Below are positions 53,091 to 61,786 of a stretch of DNA of 64,000 nucleotides, one piece after another. The DNA is from JAFMPW01 sp041743085 (lineage in GTDB: Bacteria; Bacteroidota; Bacteroidia; Flavobacteriales; Flavobacteriaceae): the NCBI GenBank assembly GCA_041743085.1, contig JBGTNL010000038.1, forward strand, positions 1-64,000, written 5' to 3'. Below the pieces are notes generated by a model. It worked only from the letters and a program-made list of their open reading frames with translations. It was not told the origin of the DNA and made no database searches. Each line of letters opens with the position of its first letter. The stretch's first letter is position 1. The translations under genes were made by a program, and so were the position numbers.

Positions 53091-53453
53091 CTATGGATCA
53101 TCGTTTCTCTCAAATTCAAATTCCAGGTCCAGCGGATCTTCTTCCCCCCTGCTGAAGGTAAGGTGCACCAGTGCGCCTTCTAAAAAATCGAACTCATTTA
53201 ATATAGGGTGCATGGCCTTAAAAAGGGTTTCCGCATTCTGGCCGTAGGTGAACAGTGTACCGTGACTATCATCCAGGGCTACTTCATGGCCGTCATGCCT
53301 ACCGATATGTTCCGGGATCCCCTTATAGAGTCGCTCATCCAACTTATGAATAACATCCAGGCCATCAAAACTGCCAAATCGTATGATGACAGCATCCTCT
53401 CCCAATTCGTTTTCACTTAATTCATTGAATTCCAGTTCTTTTAGTACATCCAT
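53091..53453 (-). CDS. Acidic hypothetical protein in the pyr operon
   Basis: 120 residues, strongly acidic. It reads ENELGEDAVIIRFGSFDGLD, VIHKLDERLYKGIPEHIGRH and ends LDLEFEFERNDDP. No domain recognised. It lies 10 bases after pyrR and 68 before pyrB, which suggests co-expression with pyrimidine genes. Confidence 0.7.
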   Translation of the reverse strand: MDVLKELEFNELSENELGEDAVIIRFGSFDGLDVIHKLDERLYKGIPEHIGRHDGHEVALDDSHGTLFTYGQNAETLFKAMHPILNEFDFLEGALVHLTFSRGEEDPLDLEFEFERNDDP

Positions 53454-53463
53454 GGCTTTTATT

Positions 53464-54021
53464 TTAATTATTTACCAGATATATTACATCCTTGCCGTCA
53501 TTTTCTTTCCAATGCACTTTTACCCTTTCTTCATTGATAGCATCTACCTGCCGGCCCCTGTAATTAGGCTGAATGGGTAAATGCCGGCTGAACCGCCTGT
53601 CTATCAACGTTAATAATTCTATTTCCTTGGGTCTGCCAAAGGATTGAATGGCTGTTAACGCGGCCCTGATACTTCGCCCGGTATACAGCACATCGTCTAT
53701 AAGTACCACCTTTTTTCCTTCCAGTAAAAAATTCATTTCGGTGCTGCTGGCCTCCAGGGTTTTATCGCCTCTCCTGAAATCGTCCCTGTAAAAGGTGATA
53801 TCCAGGAAACCAAGATCTATGTGTTTTACGCCGTATTCTTCCCGGAGAATTTTCGCCAGTCGTTCCGCCAGAAAGATACCTCTGGGTTGAATTCCAATGA
53901 GGGCGGTGTTTGTAAAATCGAGATGGTTTTCTAATAATTGACAAGCCAGGCGGTGCAGAATAATGTGTATCTCCTTTGAGGAAAGTAGTACTTTTTGACT
54001 CATGAGTTCGGTGACCGGCAC
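53464..54021 (-). CDS. pyrR: PyrR-type phosphoribosyltransferase
   Basis: 185 residues. The PRPP-binding motif reads VVLIDDVLYTGRSIRAALTA, with IGIQPRGIFLAERLAKIL and RRFSRHLPIQPNYRGR. PyrR homologues bind pyr mRNA and/or act as uracil phosphoribosyltransferase; I saw no clear PyrR attenuator leader upstream. Confidence 0.93.
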   Translation of the reverse strand: MPVTELMSQKVLLSSKEIHIILHRLACQLLENHLDFTNTALIGIQPRGIFLAERLAKILREEYGVKHIDLGFLDITFYRDDFRRGDKTLEASSTEMNFLLEGKKVVLIDDVLYTGRSIRAALTAIQSFGRPKEIELLTLIDRRFSRHLPIQPNYRGRQVDAINEERVKVHWKENDGKDVIYLVNN

Positions 54022-54506
54022 TTTTGTACAGCAAAAATAAGGATTTCTCCTGAATGTGGGGAGAAACCTTCCGTAATTGAGGAGGTTGGTCTAAAAGTCC
54101 TTTTTACTGATCTAAAAAAGATAATTGCGTTGGAAAAAAAATTACCCGCAAAGAGCAAAGGATAATAGGTTAATTTAGTGTTTATAAAATGGGGGTGGTC
54201 ATTACACTTCTATTTGTTCAGACAAAACAGATTTAAAAACAATTCTTAAAGGCCTGAACAGATCAAAAGCCAAAAACGACGCTAATATCAGAAAGAAACC
54301 GCTTCAGGACATGGCCGGACGTACTACAATTTTCTATTTTTGAAGTAATCCTAAAAACTCAGGCCATAAAACGAACATTAACAAATTTTGAAAATACATT
54401 CACAAAAGGGAATGTTTAAAATTTTTGATGTGAGAACGAAGTGGGTACACACGTTCTCAATTTTATAATTAATTTATTATCAAATAATTAACTAAAATTT
54501 AAACGT
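54022..54506. other. Divergent gene-free region before the DUF1569 gene
   Basis: 485 AT-rich bases. It must contain the pyr operon promoter and that of the DUF1569 gene. I see no attenuator hairpin with a T run, no repeat family member and no credible ORF. Confidence 0.4.
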
Positions 54507-54959
54507 GTGAAAAATATTTTTGACACAAAAGATACCCGGGAGATCATAGGGCGTATAAACAAACTAACCCCGGAAACACAACATCTTTGGGGAAAGATGA
54601 ACGTGGCACAAATGTTGGCCCATTGCAATGTGGCCTACGAATTGGTATATACCGACAAACACCCTAAACCCAAAGGTCTTAAGAAATTTATGATCAAACT
54701 TTTGGCCAAAAATATTGTGGTGGGTCCCAGACCCTACAAAAGGAACACGCGCACCGCACCGGTGTTCCTCATAAGTGACGAAAGGGATTTTGAAACGGAA
54801 AAGAAGAGATTGATTGAACATTTGGAAAAAACCCGGCAATTGGGTGCCGGACATTTTAACGGAAAAGAATCCCATGCCTTTGGTCCGCTGACCGATAAGG
54901 AATGGAATACGCTGTTTTATAAGCATTTAAACCATCACCTAGAACAATTTGGCGTATAG
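54507..54959 (+). CDS. DUF1569 family protein (DinB-like helical fold)
   Basis: 150 residues from a GTG start (MKNIFDTKDTREIIGRINKL). The motif GKMNVAQMLAHCNVAYELVY and the C-terminal HFNGKESHAFGPLTDKEWNT, with KHLNHHLEQFGV, are those of DUF1569, a metal-site four-helix family related to DinB; activity unknown. No ATG gives a better start. Confidence 0.85.
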   Translation: MKNIFDTKDTREIIGRINKLTPETQHLWGKMNVAQMLAHCNVAYELVYTDKHPKPKGLKKFMIKLLAKNIVVGPRPYKRNTRTAPVFLISDERDFETEKKRLIEHLEKTRQLGAGHFNGKESHAFGPLTDKEWNTLFYKHLNHHLEQFGV

Positions 54960-55084
54960 ACGCCGGACGTCAGAGGCTATGACGGTAAAGTGCCGTACTG
55001 AAGGAACCTGTTCAGAAAAAACGGGTAATTTTCGGAGCACCCCCGTACCCCGGTATTTATTTTAAGACACTTCATTTTATAACA

Positions 55085-55585
55085 ATGGATAAAGAAAGCG
55101 ACTATAAAATACCCGCTGAAACCCGCATAGGACATGTGCATTTAAAGGTTAGCAACATTCAGCGTTCACTTGATTTTTATTGTGGCCTGTTGGGTTTTGA
55201 ATTAACTACAAGGTACGGCGAAGACGCGGCCTTCATATCGGCCGGTGGGTATCATCATCATATTGGCCTGAATGTCTGGTTCAGCAAAAATGCCCCGCCG
55301 GCAATGAGGAACGCCGTCGGTCTTTTTCATACAGCTATCGTATATCCAACGAGAAAAGAGCTCGCCGAAATCCTGTATCGGCTGAGAAGGGCCAACTATC
55401 CCTTGACAGGGGCATCGGATCATGGGGTTTCCGAAGCTTTGTATCTTGATGATCCGGATACCAATGGGGTTGAATTGTATTGGGACAGACCGCGCGATAA
55501 ATGGCCGCAGAAGGCAGATGGTTCTTTGGATATGTTTACCAAACCCCTTCATCCGGAGGATCTTCTAAAAGAGTTAGCGCCTTAA
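55085..55585 (+). CDS. VOC-family (glyoxalase/dioxygenase-like) protein
   Basis: 166 residues, one vicinal oxygen chelate module. Likely metal ligands are in IGHVHLKVSNIQRSLDFYCG, the central LFHTAIVYPTRKEL and the C-terminal NGVELYWDRPRDKW. It resembles catechol-2,3-dioxygenase-like proteins; substrate unknown. Confidence 0.88.
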   Translation: MDKESDYKIPAETRIGHVHLKVSNIQRSLDFYCGLLGFELTTRYGEDAAFISAGGYHHHIGLNVWFSKNAPPAMRNAVGLFHTAIVYPTRKELAEILYRLRRANYPLTGASDHGVSEALYLDDPDTNGVELYWDRPRDKWPQKADGSLDMFTKPLHPEDLLKELAP

Positions 55586-55796
55586 AGTATTTTCTATGGC
55601 GACTTTAAAATTTAATCACTTCCATGCTATTTAATCCGGGGTCAGTGGGAACATCGAATTCGTCGTGAGCCTCCATTGGTACATATACCGTACATTTTTT
55701 GTCGGTTTTATGCTATTCTACGCCTTCGTCTCTCCCTACTTTTACCCAATGCCTATAGAAAATTGGATTATGACATATTGCAGCACAACCGGTGCT
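55586..55796. other. Gene-free stretch before repeat C copy 3
   Basis: Between the VOC gene and the repeat fragment at 55797. No feature can be supported beyond weak inverted repeats. Confidence 0.35.
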
Positions 55797-55852
55797 TGTG
55801 ACATTTCATAGGAAACCCCGCAGCAAGCTGCGAGGAATTCTTTTCGATTAAA
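55797..55852 (+). repeat. Repeat C, copy 3 (right end only)
   Basis: TGACATTTCATAGGAAACCC, CGCAGCAAGCTGCGAGGAAT and TTCTTTTCGATT, identical over nearly 60 bases to the right end of repeat C copy 2. It contains the hairpin CGCAGCAAGCTGCG. It lies some 75 bases before the next gene start. Confidence 0.8.
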
Positions 55853-55927
55853 AATGTCAATTAAGCAAGAATCGGGTTTTATACCGTTGGGATGCGTCCT
55901 ACTTTTGTAAAGTAAAATTTATGTAAA

Positions 55928-56782
55928 ATGACACAACAAGAACAACTCAATTATAGCAGGATCGCGGAAGCGATAGGTTATATCCAAAAGAATTTTAAGG
56001 CACAGCCCGCCCTGAACGAAATCGCGGAGGCTGTACATCTGAGTCCATTTCATTTTCAACGGTTGTTTACGGATTGGGCAGGTATCAGCCCGAAGAAATT
56101 CATGCAATATATCAGCGTGGAATACGCAAAACAGTTGTTAAAAGAAAAACAGGCAACGTTATTCGACGCGGCCTATGAAACGGGTTTATCGGGAACTGGG
56201 AGGCTTCACGACCTTTTTATCAATATTGAGGGAATGACACCGGGGGAATATAAAAATGGTGGGGAGGCGCTGACTATCAATTATAGCTTTGCTGAAAGTC
56301 CTTTCGGAAGCCTTCTGGTAGCATCTACTTCAAAAGGTATTTGTCATATGGGATTTGCAGATAGTGAAGGAGAGGCATTCAAACAGTTAAATTCCAGATT
56401 TCCAAAAGCCCGTTATCACCGGGTTGTAGATTCAATACAACAAGATGCCTTATTCATCTTTCAGAAAGACTGGGGTAAACTCAATCAAATAAAACTGCAT
56501 TTGTCCGGAACTCCTTTTCAATTGAAAGTTTGGGAAACCTTATTGCGAATTCCAAAAGGGAAGCTGACCAATTACAGGGAAATCGCAAGGGAGATCGGCA
56601 ATCCACAGGCCTCAAGGGCTATTGGCTCGGCCATAGCAAATAACCCAGTCGCCTATTTAATCCCCTGCCACAGGGTCATTCAGTCCTCGGGCATGCCCGG
56701 AGGATATCGCTGGGGAAGCACCAGGAAATCGGCTATGATCGGCTGGGAAGCTGCCATGACACAGCAAAAGGTGAGCGCCTGA
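55928..56782 (+). CDS. AraC-type regulator fused to O6-methylguanine-DNA methyltransferase
   Basis: 284 residues. Residues about 10-110 form a double helix-turn-helix AraC domain (LNEIAEAVHLSPFHFQRLFT, AAYETGLSGTGRLHDLF). Residues about 118-284 are the methyltransferase with the acceptor Cys247 in VAYLIPCHRVIQSSG and the Arg finger in ASRAIGSAIANNP. The N-terminal zinc/methyl-phosphotriester domain of Ada is absent, so transfer from phosphotriesters is not expected. It repairs alkylated guanine and may regulate alkylation response genes. Confidence 0.93.
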   Translation: MTQQEQLNYSRIAEAIGYIQKNFKAQPALNEIAEAVHLSPFHFQRLFTDWAGISPKKFMQYISVEYAKQLLKEKQATLFDAAYETGLSGTGRLHDLFINIEGMTPGEYKNGGEALTINYSFAESPFGSLLVASTSKGICHMGFADSEGEAFKQLNSRFPKARYHRVVDSIQQDALFIFQKDWGKLNQIKLHLSGTPFQLKVWETLLRIPKGKLTNYREIAREIGNPQASRAIGSAIANNPVAYLIPCHRVIQSSGMPGGYRWGSTRKSAMIGWEAAMTQQKVSA

Positions 56783-56796
56783 TTATCGCTTTTTAG

Positions 56797-56966
56797 AATA
56801 AATGGCATTAAACCCATGGCTTGCCCTGGACCCAATAGAAGGACCGACCCCAGGGTCGAGGTATTAAACCTACACCCTGCAGAAAAAACGGGGTTAGTTC
56901 AACCATCCATTTTAACCGCTCCCGCTAAAAAGCGGGATTGTTAAAATAGGGTTTCACTAATAAAGA
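56797..56966 (+). repeat. Dispersed structured repeat A, copy 4
   Basis: AATAAATGGCATTAAACCC at left; then the hairpins as in other copies, with CCATTTTAAC paired to GTTAAAATAG (one mismatch in the arm) and an intact inner CCCGCTAAAAAGCGGG. Ends GTTTCACTAATAAAG. It follows the methyltransferase gene stop closely. Confidence 0.9.
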
Positions 56967-57380
56967 AAGCACAAAGTGCCGCAGCTTCTGGGGATGAGAG
57001 CGGACAACACTCTTGGGGGCCATGGAAACGACCAATGAGAAGGTACTTCTTAAAAAAAGGGAATGTGGCGTTGCGTGGCAAAGGACTAAGCACAATCTGG
57101 ACTGGTGAAAAAAACAGCGGAACCCCGTCGCAGAGCATCGGGGAATTCTAGCGATTAAAACTGGCAATAGGCAAGGCAGGAACCTTTTTATATAAGTCTT
57201 ACACCTAAGGGATTATTGTTTTCATTGGTCCCAATCGTTAGTTGAAACCCTGCCTGGAGGCAGGTATGCACTTTAGCGCAGGACTTCCAGTTTCTAAAAA
57301 CTTTTTCGTCTAGGTTATATAGTTATTGGTTAACCGTTAACCGTATGATATCAACTATTAACGATTAACATTTAACCAAA
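56967..57380. other. Gene-free repeat debris
   Basis: Contains a degenerate B/C-type right end at about 57118-57160 (CGTCGCAGAGCATCGGGGAA, TTCTAGCGATTAA) and a GCCTGCCTGGAGGCAGG hairpin near 57249. No ORF I trust on either strand. Confidence 0.4.
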
Positions 57381-57491
57381 GCCTGCCCGTGCCCCGCCAG
57401 AATGACTTGTCGGGCTGGCGTTCAGGCGGGCAATTTCATTGCGTATTCTAACCTCCGCCATAGGACGGACAGGCATGGATTTTCAATCCAT
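57381..57491 (-). repeat. Repeat D, copy 2 (inverted relative to copy 1)
   Basis: GCCTGCCCGTGCCCCGCCAG, AATGACTTGTCGGGCTGGCG, then CCGCCATAGGACGGACAGGC and the hairpin CATGGATTTTCAATCCATGG. It is the reverse complement of 8211-8319 with small changes. 57492-57657 beyond it shows nothing else. Confidence 0.8.
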
Positions 57492-57657
57492 GGTTTAGTT
57501 TGTTTTAAGGGCTTATAGTGCTTATTCTGACGGTTTTTTATTGATTTGCCTGTATCAAATTTGCTGTGTGGTGCGCAGCCGGTAAATCTCTTAAAGACCT
57601 AAACTGCAAAATCTATTATTTTGAAAATAGGTTGTAGTCCGTTTTTGGGGCGAGGGT

Positions 57658-58890
57658 CTACCTCCTATTATTCCTTTTTCTCCCCCGATGCCGATTTCTG
57701 GATTTTACCTTTCGCAAATGGCTTTTTTCCTGCGGCAGCTTTTCACTTTCGGATGTGGGGCTTGGCTCATAATCCTTTAAAACTTCACTCGGTAACTTTT
57801 CACCAAGCAATTTTTCAATTCCCTGCACATAATCGTGCTCTTCCCCGCTTACTAATGAGAGTGCCTCACCGCTTGCCCCTGCCCGGCCCGTACGGCCGAT
57901 TCTGTGTACATAATCTTCGGGTACATTGGGAAGTTCAAAATTGATCACATGAGGTAGTAAAGGGATATCCAGGCCTCGGGCGGCAATATCCGTTGCCACA
58001 AGTACGCGTATGGCTCCTTTCTTAAATCCACCAAGGGTCTTGGTTCTGGATCCCTGACTTTTATTTCCGTGTATGGCCGCAGCCGTAATAGCGTGCTTAT
58101 TTAATTTTTCGCTGAGCCGGTTTGCACCGTGTTTTGTTCTTGTGAATATGAGCACCTGTTTCCAGGCCCCCTCCGAGATCAGCTTTATCAGTAATTCGGT
58201 TTTTCTGGATTTGTCTACCAGGTATACCTTATGATTTACTTTTTCTGCCGTTGTGACCTCAGGTGTGGCCTCAACCAAAATAGGATGATGTAAAAAACCA
58301 TTGGCCAACTGCCTTATTTCCCTGGAAAAGGTAGCGGAAAACAGCAGGTTCTGTCTCCTGGTGGGCAATAGACTTAATATCCTCTTTATATCCCTTAGAA
58401 AACCCATATCCAGCATACGATCGGCTTCATCCAGAACTAAAATCTCAACGGTGGCCAGCGAAAAAACGCCTTGGTTATGTAAATCCAACAGGCGACCCGG
58501 GGTAGCAACCAGAACATCCACCCCTTTTCTCATGGCAGCAATCTGGGGTTTGGCATTTACCCCACCGAATATTACGGTAGATCTGATGTCCAAAAATTCG
58601 CCGTATTCCTTTACATTGGCATGTACCTGCGCTGCCAATTCCCTGGTGGGGGCTAATACGAGCGCCCGGACGGGCCTCTTCCTAAGGCGTTGTCCCCTGT
58701 TAAGGATCTGAAGCATTGGCAGTGTAAAACCAGCCGTTTTTCCGGTCCCGGTTTGGGCAGAACCCAATATATCTTTTCGTTCTAAAATTATTGGAATGGC
58801 CTTTTCCTGAATTGTTGACGGGGAAGTATATCCTTTTTTAGTGATAGCTTTCAATAAGGCTTCGGATAAGCCTAAGGACTCAAATGTCAT
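57658..58890 (-). CDS. DEAD-box RNA helicase (RhlE-like)
   Basis: 410 residues. Q motif (FESLGLSEALLKAITKKGYT), Walker A at 45-52 (AQTGTGKT), PTRELA, DEAD (VLDEADRMLDMG), SAT (LLFSATFS), then the second RecA domain with ATDIAARGLDIPLL and HRIGRTGRAG. The tail is Lys/Arg-rich (KVKSRNRHRGRKRNNRR), as in helicases that bind RNA non-specifically. A role in cold-related RNA remodelling is usual in the group. Confidence 0.95.
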   Translation of the reverse strand: MTFESLGLSEALLKAITKKGYTSPSTIQEKAIPIILERKDILGSAQTGTGKTAGFTLPMLQILNRGQRLRKRPVRALVLAPTRELAAQVHANVKEYGEFLDIRSTVIFGGVNAKPQIAAMRKGVDVLVATPGRLLDLHNQGVFSLATVEILVLDEADRMLDMGFLRDIKRILSLLPTRRQNLLFSATFSREIRQLANGFLHHPILVEATPEVTTAEKVNHKVYLVDKSRKTELLIKLISEGAWKQVLIFTRTKHGANRLSEKLNKHAITAAAIHGNKSQGSRTKTLGGFKKGAIRVLVATDIAARGLDIPLLPHVINFELPNVPEDYVHRIGRTGRAGASGEALSLVSGEEHDYVQGIEKLLGEKLPSEVLKDYEPSPTSESEKLPQEKSHLRKVKSRNRHRGRKRNNRR

Positions 58891-59073
58891 ATAAATTGTT
58901 TAGATAATGACAATTTACATAAAGTGCCATTCGTTTGCGAAGCGGCAAAGGTACACCGAATTTTGAAACAGGCATACCCCTGTGAAAGAGTTTGTTAAGT
59001 TTCTATGTACCCTTTTGAAGAAGTGGAAGGATCGCGAAATTAAAATATGGGCTAGATCGAAAAACAGGAAGCG

Positions 59074-60642
59074 CTACCTGGCTACATTTACGGACCTGGT
59101 CTCCCGTATCACCGTAACCTTTACCTGCCCCGGATAAGTCATATCCGTTTGGATCTTTTGAGATATTTCGAAGGATAGTTGAGCAGCTTTATCATCGCTC
59201 ACCTTCTCGCTTTCCACAATAACCCGAAGTTCCCTGCCTGCCTGGATCGCATAGGCTTTTTGTACTCCCCCGAATGCAAAGGCGATGTCTTCCAGATCCT
59301 TAAGGCGTTGAATATAGGAATCGAGCACTTGCCTTCTCGCTCCGGGCCTCGCACCGCTTATGGCATCACAAACCTGGACTATAGGGGATATTAAGGTTTT
59401 CATTTCTATTTCATCATGGTGCGCTCCTATGGCATTGCAGACTTCCGGTTTTTCTCCATATTTTTCCGCCCACTGCATTCCTAAAATCGCGTGAGGCGTT
59501 TCCACATCGGCTTCTGTATTGGGTACTTTTCCGATATCATGCAACAGGCCGGCCCGTTTCGCAAGTTTGGTATTGAGTCCCAATTCCGCTGCCATTATCC
59601 CGCAAAGCTTGGCCACCTCCCTTGAATGCTGCAGCAGGTTTTGTCCGTAGGAAGACCGATATTTCATCCGGCCCACGGCCTTTATCAGCTCCGGGTGCAA
59701 ACCGTGTATTCCCAGATCTATCACCGTTCGTTTGCCCACGTCAACGATCTCCTGCTCTATTTGTTTTTCAGTTTTTTTAACGATCTCCTCTATCCGCGCC
59801 GGATGAATTCTCCCGTCCGTAACCAATTTATGCAAGGAAAGCCTTGCCACTTCCCTTCGGACGGAATCGAAACAAGACAGAATAATCGCTTCCGGCGTAT
59901 CATCAACAATGATCTCAACCCCCGTGGCCGATTCGAGGGCACGTATATTTCTTCCTTCCCGCCCAATGATACGCCCTTTGACATCATCGGATTCCAGGTT
60001 AAAAACGGAGACACAATTTTCTACTGCCTCTTCTGTTCCTATACGTTGAATGGTATTTATTACAATTTTTCGGGCTTCCTGCTGGGCCGTTAATTTAGCC
60101 TCTTCCAGAGTGGTCTGCATATAGGCCATGGCATCCGTTTTGGCAGTTTCCTTCAAGGATTCCAATAACTGGCTTTTAGCATCTTCCGCCGACAGTCCCG
60201 AAATCACTTCGAGTTGCTGCACCTGGCTTTTATGTAGTTTTTCCAGTTCAGATTGCTTTTTCTCGTAAAACTCCCCCCTATGCTCAACTTCCTTTAATTT
60301 GCTCTCTAACTGATCATTGAGGTTTTTACTCCTGGCCAGTTCACCGCTCACCTGAGATTCCTTATCCCGTATGCGTTTTTCGGTCTCAGAGATCTTTTTG
60401 TCCTTGTTGATAATGACCTTTTCATGTTCCGCCTTCAATTCAAGAAACTTTTCCTTCGCCTGAAAAATCTTATCTTTTTTAATATTTTCACCTTCTGCAT
60501 TGGCGTCCTTCACAATGGAGGCGGCTTCCCTCTTGGCACTGCTGATCGTTTTTGAGGCCTTACCCTTTTCCAAAAATTTCGCAATTATGAACCCGATCAC
60601 CAGGCCGGCGATAACTGCTATGATTATTATTGTTATATCCAT
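59074..60642 (-). CDS. rny: Ribonuclease Y
   Basis: 522 residues. N-terminal membrane anchor (ITIIIIAVIAGLVIGFIIA), a long coiled coil (about 35-200), a KH domain (KGRIIGREGRNIRALESATG) and an HD domain with the metal motif LLHDIGKVPNTEADVETPHA. A membrane-bound endonuclease that starts mRNA turnover. The 6S RNA candidate lies upstream. Confidence 0.95.
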   Translation of the reverse strand: MDITIIIIAVIAGLVIGFIIAKFLEKGKASKTISSAKREAASIVKDANAEGENIKKDKIFQAKEKFLELKAEHEKVIINKDKKISETEKRIRDKESQVSGELARSKNLNDQLESKLKEVEHRGEFYEKKQSELEKLHKSQVQQLEVISGLSAEDAKSQLLESLKETAKTDAMAYMQTTLEEAKLTAQQEARKIVINTIQRIGTEEAVENCVSVFNLESDDVKGRIIGREGRNIRALESATGVEIIVDDTPEAIILSCFDSVRREVARLSLHKLVTDGRIHPARIEEIVKKTEKQIEQEIVDVGKRTVIDLGIHGLHPELIKAVGRMKYRSSYGQNLLQHSREVAKLCGIMAAELGLNTKLAKRAGLLHDIGKVPNTEADVETPHAILGMQWAEKYGEKPEVCNAIGAHHDEIEMKTLISPIVQVCDAISGARPGARRQVLDSYIQRLKDLEDIAFAFGGVQKAYAIQAGRELRVIVESEKVSDDKAAQLSFEISQKIQTDMTYPGQVKVTVIRETRSVNVAR

Positions 60643-60752
60643 TCTTTTAATTTATCCGATTATTCCCAGGTACATTCATCTGAGCTATTTTTGAATTCCT
60701 GGAGTGAGAAAATAACTCCTTAACAGTGGGGAATCAGTGCCATCTTAACGGC

Positions 60753-60925
60753 AAAAAAAAGCCCACATTGATGAAGTTCTGTACAAACTCCAATAAACAG
60801 GTTTAGGGCTACCAGATTGCTCAAGGATCCTTTACTAGAAGGCTTGCTTTTACAACCTAAACTCACCCTTTTCAAACAAATTAGTGTTGAGTTCGTCAAA
60901 AATTAAATACCAATGTGGGCAGTAA
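60753..60925 (-). ncRNA. ssrS: 6S RNA (SsrS) candidate
   Basis: Between zapA and rny, transcribed in the same direction. On the minus strand it opens with TTACTGCCCACATTG and closes with CAATGTGGGC followed by eight T, so GCCCACATTG/CAATGTGGGC forms the terminal stem and a terminator. Between them the sequence can fold into one long interrupted rod with an unpaired middle (GAACTCAACACTAATTT against GGGTGAGTTTAGG), the 6S shape that mimics an open promoter. No ORF fits. The place downstream of zapA is known for 6S in other groups and, as I recall, in Flavobacteriia. Confidence 0.7.
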
Positions 60926-60946
60926 CTTTATTTATTTCAAAAGAAC

Positions 60947-61243
60947 TTATTTTATGCTAAGCCTGGAATTTACCAGATGATCCAGCGCCTTTAACCGCTC
61001 TGTAACTTCTCTAGTATCCTCAGTACTATCTATCCCTTTTTGTTCTATTTTAGAGGCAAACTGCAGGGCACACATCGCCAAAACGTCCTGTTTATCCCTG
61101 ACAGCATAATTTTGCTCAAATTTTTTGGCCAGCTGTTCAATATTCTTTGCCGCCTTCCGCAATCCTTCTTCCTGACCGGGATCAATCGTTAAAGGATATA
61201 CCCTGTCCGCAATAGAAAGCTTTATTTTTAGCTTTTCCGCCAT
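60947..61243 (-). CDS. zapA: Cell division protein ZapA
   Basis: 98 residues from the ATG at 61243 (MAEKLKIKLSIADRVYPLTI). Helical C-terminal half with AAKNIEQLAKKFEQNYAVRD and DVLAMCALQFASKIEQK, as in ZapA, which cross-links FtsZ filaments at the division site. Longer starts at 61252 and 61282 overlap or abut the upstream gene and look unlikely. Encoded 14 bases after the coiled-coil protein. Confidence 0.88.
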   Translation of the reverse strand: MAEKLKIKLSIADRVYPLTIDPGQEEGLRKAAKNIEQLAKKFEQNYAVRDKQDVLAMCALQFASKIEQKGIDSTEDTREVTERLKALDHLVNSRLSIK

Positions 61244-61257
61244 ATTTACCATCTCCA

Positions 61258-61548
61258 CTACTCCGCTAGTTGTGCTATGCAATAATCCAACTCCCTGACC
61301 AGTGTATTTATTTTGAGCTTAGCTTCTGTTTTATTCGTATCACTGCCCAACATTGTATTTGCAAGTTTCAGGGATTTATATTTTTCTTCCCATTCCAAAA
61401 CTGAATTTTCGGCGACTTCGCAGTCATTTCTCAATGCAATTAATTCTCCTTCCAATTTCTTATTAGCCTGATTGAGCAACTCTAGTTTGTGCAATAACTT
61501 ACTAATTTTATTTTCAAGGGAATCAACGATTTCCACTAATTCGCTCAT
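61258..61548 (-). CDS. Coiled-coil protein upstream of ZapA (ZapB-like)
   Basis: 96 residues from the ATG at 61548 (MSELVEIVDSLENKISKLLH). Nearly continuous coiled coil with heptads, through LELLNQANKKLEGELIALRN to KINTLVRELDYCIAQLAE. Position directly before zapA and the helical composition suggest a ZapB-like partner, though sequence similarity to ZapB cannot be tested here. An open frame continues to an ATG at 61677, but those residues look untranslated. Confidence 0.75.
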   Translation of the reverse strand: MSELVEIVDSLENKISKLLHKLELLNQANKKLEGELIALRNDCEVAENSVLEWEEKYKSLKLANTMLGSDTNKTEAKLKINTLVRELDYCIAQLAE

Positions 61549-61786
61549 ATGCAAATACCAATGCTTTTTAAACAAAGTTAACACACCTAGAAGGACTTCG
61601 CAATAGTTTTGGCAATTATTCTCGAAGCAATACTTTAATTGCATTAAAATCGTTGAAGTGTAAGAGTTATCGGTCACAGCCTTTATTATTTTTCAGTATT
61701 TGGAGTAGCATTGGCCTGCATATTTTAAAATAACTCCTGTTTTGTGTTTAATTGGTATTGACTAATTTCGCACCAACTTGGCTAGT

